Shown here piece by piece: positions 61,599 to 64,000 of a stretch of DNA of 64,000 nt. The first letter of the stretch is position 1. Every line of letters begins with the position of its first letter. Position numbers and translations under genes: made by a program. Source of the stretch: Erythrobacter sanguineus (GTDB lineage: Bacteria > Pseudomonadota > Alphaproteobacteria > Sphingomonadales > Sphingomonadaceae); NCBI RefSeq assembly GCF_900143235.1, contig NZ_FRDF01000017.1:23425-87424 (forward strand), in the 5' to 3' direction. The notes below the pieces were generated by a model. That model was given only the letters and a program-made list of their open reading frames with translations. It had not been told where the DNA came from and searched no databases.

Positions 61599-62849
61599 AT
61601 GATTCCCGCCATGACCGAAACCGAGACGACCAACGAGATGGTGACCGGGCCTGTCGACCTGCTGGCCAAGTTCGATCCGATCATCCAGACGCGCGAGACA
61701 CTGCTCGCTGCCGGGGTCGAAGACCCGTTCAATCTGGTGATGGAGCAGGTGCTTTCGCCAACCCGGGCGATCTGCAACGGGCGCGATACGATCCTGTTGG
61801 GCACATACAACTACATGGGTATGACGTTCGATCCCGATGTGATCGAGGCAGGCAAGCAGGCGATGGAGGATTTTGGCGCCGGCACCACCGGCAGCCGCGT
61901 GCTCAACGGCACCTTTCGCGATCACCGCGATGTCGAGACCGCCTTGCGCGAATTCTACGCCATGGATCATGCCATGGTTTTTTCGACCGGATACCAGGCC
62001 AACCTTGGGATCATCTCCACGCTGGCGGGCAAGGGCGATTACATCATCCTCGACATCGATAGCCACGCATCGATTTATGATGGCTGCGCCATGGGCAAGG
62101 CCGAGGTCGTGCCATTCAGGCATAATGACGTCGAAGCGCTGGAAAAGCGCCTGAAGCGCATCCCCGATGGTGCGGGCAAGCTGGTGGTACTCGAAGGTGT
62201 CTATTCCATGATGGGCGATGTCGCGCCGCTGAAGGAAATGGTGCGCGTTTCCAAGGAAAACGGCGCGATGGTGCTGGTGGACGAAGCGCACTCGATGGGC
62301 TTCATCGGCGAACACGGGCGCGGCGTCGCCGAAGAACAGGGCGTGCTGGACGATGTCGATTTCATCATCGGCACGTTCTCGAAAAGCGTCGGAACAGTCG
62401 GCGGCTTCTGCGTGTCGAACCACCCCAAGTTCGAAGTGCTGCGGTTGGTGTGCCGCCCGTACGTCTTCACAGCCGCGCTGCCACCCAGTGTGATGGCGAG
62501 CTCGGCCACGTCGATCCGCAAGCTGATGCATGGCGGCAATAAGCGCGCGCACCTGTGGGAAAACTCGCGTCGCCTGCATGGCGGGTTGACTGCTCTGGGC
62601 TTCAAGCTCGGAACTGAGACGCCGCAAAGCGCGATCATCGCGGTGATAATGCCCGACCTCGAACGCGGCGCGATGATGTGGGAGGCGCTGCTCAAAGAGG
62701 GCCTCTATGTCAATCTTGCGCGCCCGCCGGCGACCCCCGCTGGCATGACATTGCTGCGCTGCTCGCTATGTGCCGAGCATTCCTCCGAACAGGTCGAGAC
62801 GATCCTCGGCATGTTCGAGCGTGCGGGCAAGGCGATCGGCATCATCTGA
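61599..62849 (+). CDS. spt: Serine palmitoyltransferase
   Basis: SPT condenses serine with an acyl thioester to 3-ketosphinganine, the first step of sphingolipid synthesis. The 416-residue protein is very close to the soluble enzyme of Sphingomonas paucimobilis: LLGTYNYMGMTFDPDV, GTTGSRVLNGTFRDH, FSTGYQANLGIISTLAGKGDYIILDIDSHASIYDGC, VLVDEAHSMGFIGEHGRG, FIIGTFSKSVGTVGGFCVSNH with the PLP lysine, and RPYVFTAALPPS. An ATG at 61611 is an alternative start. Sphingolipids replace lipopolysaccharide in this order. Confidence 0.97.
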   Translation: MIPAMTETETTNEMVTGPVDLLAKFDPIIQTRETLLAAGVEDPFNLVMEQVLSPTRAICNGRDTILLGTYNYMGMTFDPDVIEAGKQAMEDFGAGTTGSRVLNGTFRDHRDVETALREFYAMDHAMVFSTGYQANLGIISTLAGKGDYIILDIDSHASIYDGCAMGKAEVVPFRHNDVEALEKRLKRIPDGAGKLVVLEGVYSMMGDVAPLKEMVRVSKENGAMVLVDEAHSMGFIGEHGRGVAEEQGVLDDVDFIIGTFSKSVGTVGGFCVSNHPKFEVLRLVCRPYVFTAALPPSVMASSATSIRKLMHGGNKRAHLWENSRRLHGGLTALGFKLGTETPQSAIIAVIMPDLERGAMMWEALLKEGLYVNLARPPATPAGMTLLRCSLCAEHSSEQVETILGMFERAGKAIGII

Positions 62850-62892
62850 CCACCCTTGCGAACGCCTGAATAACCAAATTGGTAAATTAGTG

Positions 62893-62987
62893 TTGACATC
62901 GTGACGCTTTCTGGTTAGCAAAGGACATCATCGCAAAATTGTGATTCGCCCGAAAGGCGGCCCTCCCCACATGGAGTGCCGCCTTTT
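62893..62987 (+). promoter_or_regulatory. Promoter followed by a terminator hairpin before the terminase genes
   Basis: TTGACA at 62893-62898 is followed after 17 bases by TAGCAA (62916). Downstream, AAAGGCGGC (62953-62961) pairs with GCCGCCTTT (62978-62986), with a small inner TCC/GGA stem, and Ts follow, which makes a rho-independent terminator. It is placed between the promoter and the terminase gene at 63012, so most transcripts from this promoter would stop at about 60 bases. An ACCAA-A-TTGGT dyad (62873-62883) lies just upstream. The hairpin may instead end the spt message. Confidence 0.55.
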
Positions 62988-63011
62988 GCGTTTCCGCCAA
63001 GGGAGATGCTC

Positions 63012-63458
63012 ATGGCCAAGGCCGGCAGGATGCAAACCAAAATCGCGACACCGCGGCATTGGCGCATCCGATTTCTCGACCACCTGGCCGAAACCTCGAA
63101 TGTAAGGACCTCCGCCGCGCATGCGGGAGTGAGTGTCAACCGTGTTTGCCGCACGCGTCGCGACGAGCCTGAATTCGCCCGCCAGTGGTCGGCCGCGCTC
63201 GCGGAAGGGTACGTCCATCTGGAAATGGAGATCCTGCGACGTTTTCGGGAAGGCGACGTCAAGACTGCCGATTCAGAACGCTATGATTTCGCCAATGCCG
63301 TTCGCCTGCTTGCGACCCATCGCGACACAGCGGCAGGTGCCAAGGCCAGAACGCGCGATGTGAGTTCGACCGAGGTACGTGCATCGATCGATCGCAAGAT
63401 TGAAGAAATACGCCGCCGCGTGAGTCGGGATCAGGCTAAGGAGCGACAGCTTCCGTGA
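63012..63458 (+). CDS. Small terminase subunit-like protein (gene transfer agent or prophage)
   Basis: A 148-residue protein with an N-terminal helix-turn-helix, WRIRFLDHLAETSNVRTSAAHAGVSVNRVCRTRRDEPEFARQWSAAL, and a helical C-terminal part rich in Arg/Glu. This layout and its place directly before a large terminase gene match small terminases, including gp1 of RcGTA. AAGGGAG precedes the start at 63012 (a second ATG is at 63006). Its TGA overlaps the GTG start of the large terminase gene. Confidence 0.8.
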   Translation: MAKAGRMQTKIATPRHWRIRFLDHLAETSNVRTSAAHAGVSVNRVCRTRRDEPEFARQWSAALAEGYVHLEMEILRRFREGDVKTADSERYDFANAVRLLATHRDTAAGAKARTRDVSSTEVRASIDRKIEEIRRRVSRDQAKERQLP

Positions 63459-63820
63459 CCACCTCGCTCGAATGGCTCGCAGAGGAATCGAACGAAATCA
63501 GAGGGCGGGTCGTTGGCGCGCTCGACCAGCGTGAAAAGAACGAGTTTTCGTTTCAGTGGGGCCTGTTTGCCCGCCCTGAACAACTGCCGCCGGATGGTGA
63601 CTGGCGCATCTGGATGGTCATGGCGGGCCGCGGCTTCGGCAAGACCAGAGCCGGGGCGGAATGGATCCGGATGATCGCCGAACAGCATTGCGATGCGCGC
63701 ATTGCACTGGTGTCTGCATCATTGATCGAAGCTCGGGCCGTCATGGTCGAGGGCGAAAGCGGTCTGCTGGCCGTTTTCCCGCCGGAATGTCCCCCGTCAG
63801 CACCAATGGCACAGATTTGA
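63455..63820 (+). pseudogene. Large terminase subunit, truncated by an insertion sequence
   Basis: The N-terminal end of a DNA-packaging ATPase: WRIWMVMAGRGFGKTRAGAEWIRMIAE holds the Walker A motif (residues 58-64), and ARIALVSASLIEARAVMVEGESGLLAVFPPE follows in the pattern of GTA and phage large terminases. After about residue 112 similarity ends, and the frame runs 9 residues into IS sequence before TGA. The ATPase motor's Walker B and the nuclease domain are lost, so DNA packaging by this unit cannot work unless the rest lies intact beyond the element and the IS can excise. Confidence 0.85.
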
Positions 63821-63831
63821 GGTTGTGATTT

Positions 63832-63892
63832 AAGGAGGGTTAGGGCTTCGTCGTAGTGACGAAGGAACGAAGATGAAGACCCAACCCTCCTT
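63832..63892 (+). promoter_or_regulatory. Large fold-back around the orfA start codon
   Basis: AAGGAGGGTT (63832-63841) and AACCCTCCTT (63883-63892) are perfect 10-bp complements that enclose an inner hairpin, CTTCGTC-GTAGT-GACGAAG (63846-63864), and the orfA start at 63873. Transcripts that enter from outside would fold over the start region, a known way for insertion sequences to avoid accidental transposase synthesis. Confidence 0.6.
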
Positions 63893-64000
63893 GAAGAAAT
63901 CGCCCCCCAAGAAGGCCCCTGCCGAGCGGGTGGTGAAGGACATCCGGCGTGCAACCCGTCGCCATTTCTCGGCTGAGGACAAGATCCGCATCGTGCTCGA
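63873..64000 (+). CDS. IS3-family transposase orfA (5' part)
   Basis: The first 42 codons of an IS3-type orfA: a Lys/Pro-rich start (KTQPSLKKSPPKKAPAERV) followed by KDIRRATRRHFSAEDKIRIVL, the characteristic beginning of the transposase HTH domain in this family. GAAGGAACGAAG precedes the ATG. The window ends inside the gene. OrfB, which carries the DDE domain, would follow. Confidence 0.85.
   Translation, partial: MKTQPSLKKSPPKKAPAERVVKDIRRATRRHFSAEDKIRIVL

Larger units (their letters stand above)
63788..64000 (+). mobile_element. Insertion sequence of the IS3 family, left end
   Basis: The sequence from about 63788 (TGTCCCCCG...) does not belong to the terminase and contains, at 63873, the start of an IS3-type orfA. 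IS3-family ends normally begin TG, so 63788 is the most likely left edge, but the inverted repeat cannot be confirmed because the right end lies beyond the window. Confidence 0.78.

Noticed and set aside
1..64000. CRISPR arrays or cas genes
   Set aside because: No regularly spaced repeats and no cas-like protein were seen. The only repeated heptamers are the two 24-bp elements.

Overview
The window is GC-rich, densely packed DNA that reads as chromosome from an alphaproteobacterium of the order Sphingomonadales, most likely family Erythrobacteraceae. The lineage markers are serine palmitoyltransferase with its own acyl carrier protein, a DivK-type response regulator divergent from a DUF3572 gene, a very large NAD-dependent glutamate dehydrogenase, a CYP153-like P450, a DksA with a degenerate zinc finger, and a terminase pair like that of gene transfer agents. 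The genus call is inference; no rRNA lies in the window.

Layout. 1-5.4 kb: the 3' end of purH, a secreted MsrA with a small membrane protein, a Zur/Fur regulator, dxs and MlaA. 5.4-15 kb: enoyl-CoA hydratase; a leftward operon of two secreted amidohydrolases, an FKBP isomerase and an NnrU-like membrane protein; a POT peptide transporter divergent from a GntR regulator; ihfB; a Kef-type antiporter; tRNA-Leu(UAA). 15-22.6 kb: a double PilZ protein, MsrB, CYP153-like P450, a NatAB-like ABC exporter, queG and a P450-type ferredoxin reductase. 22.7-33 kb: NAD-glutamate dehydrogenase, an LLM flavoenzyme/TPR/hydrolase operon, PhoD, and a small HTH/membrane-protein operon with a dyad over its start.

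33-44 kb: thrS, preceded by a 23-codon leader peptide with 8 Thr codons and alternative hairpins, which I read as a transcription attenuator; then a TSUP transporter, agmatine deiminase, an M28 peptidase lipoprotein, glnE, a 1-Cys Bcp, a DUF455 protein and an M23 peptidase ending in a strong terminator. 44-50.5 kb: an acyl-CoA synthetase/P450 pair behind a nested dyad, an internally deleted MmeI-type restriction gene, galU, and murA with a 17-codon upstream ORF. 50.3-56.4 kb: the tryptophan-to-anthranilate pathway kynA-kynB-kynU, in which kynA has no ATG/GTG/TTG at its expected start, with DUF4112, a peptide-binding lipoprotein and a PilZ protein upstream in the same direction; then dksA.

56.7-62.9 kb: a Sel1-repeat protein; a five-gene operon linked by ATGA overlaps (DUF3572, HAD, RidA, GDPD, GNAT); divK; a PycTM-like membrane protein; and the ACP-spt pair that starts sphingolipid synthesis. 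62.9-64 kb: a promoter/terminator arrangement leads into small and large terminase genes of a gene transfer agent or prophage. The large terminase is cut at about codon 112 by the left end of an IS3-family element that continues past the window.

The most interesting signals are the thrS attenuator, the IS-broken terminase, the kynA start, the MmeI internal deletion, the PycTM-like protein next to sphingolipid genes, and a 24-bp element present in two intergenic regions.
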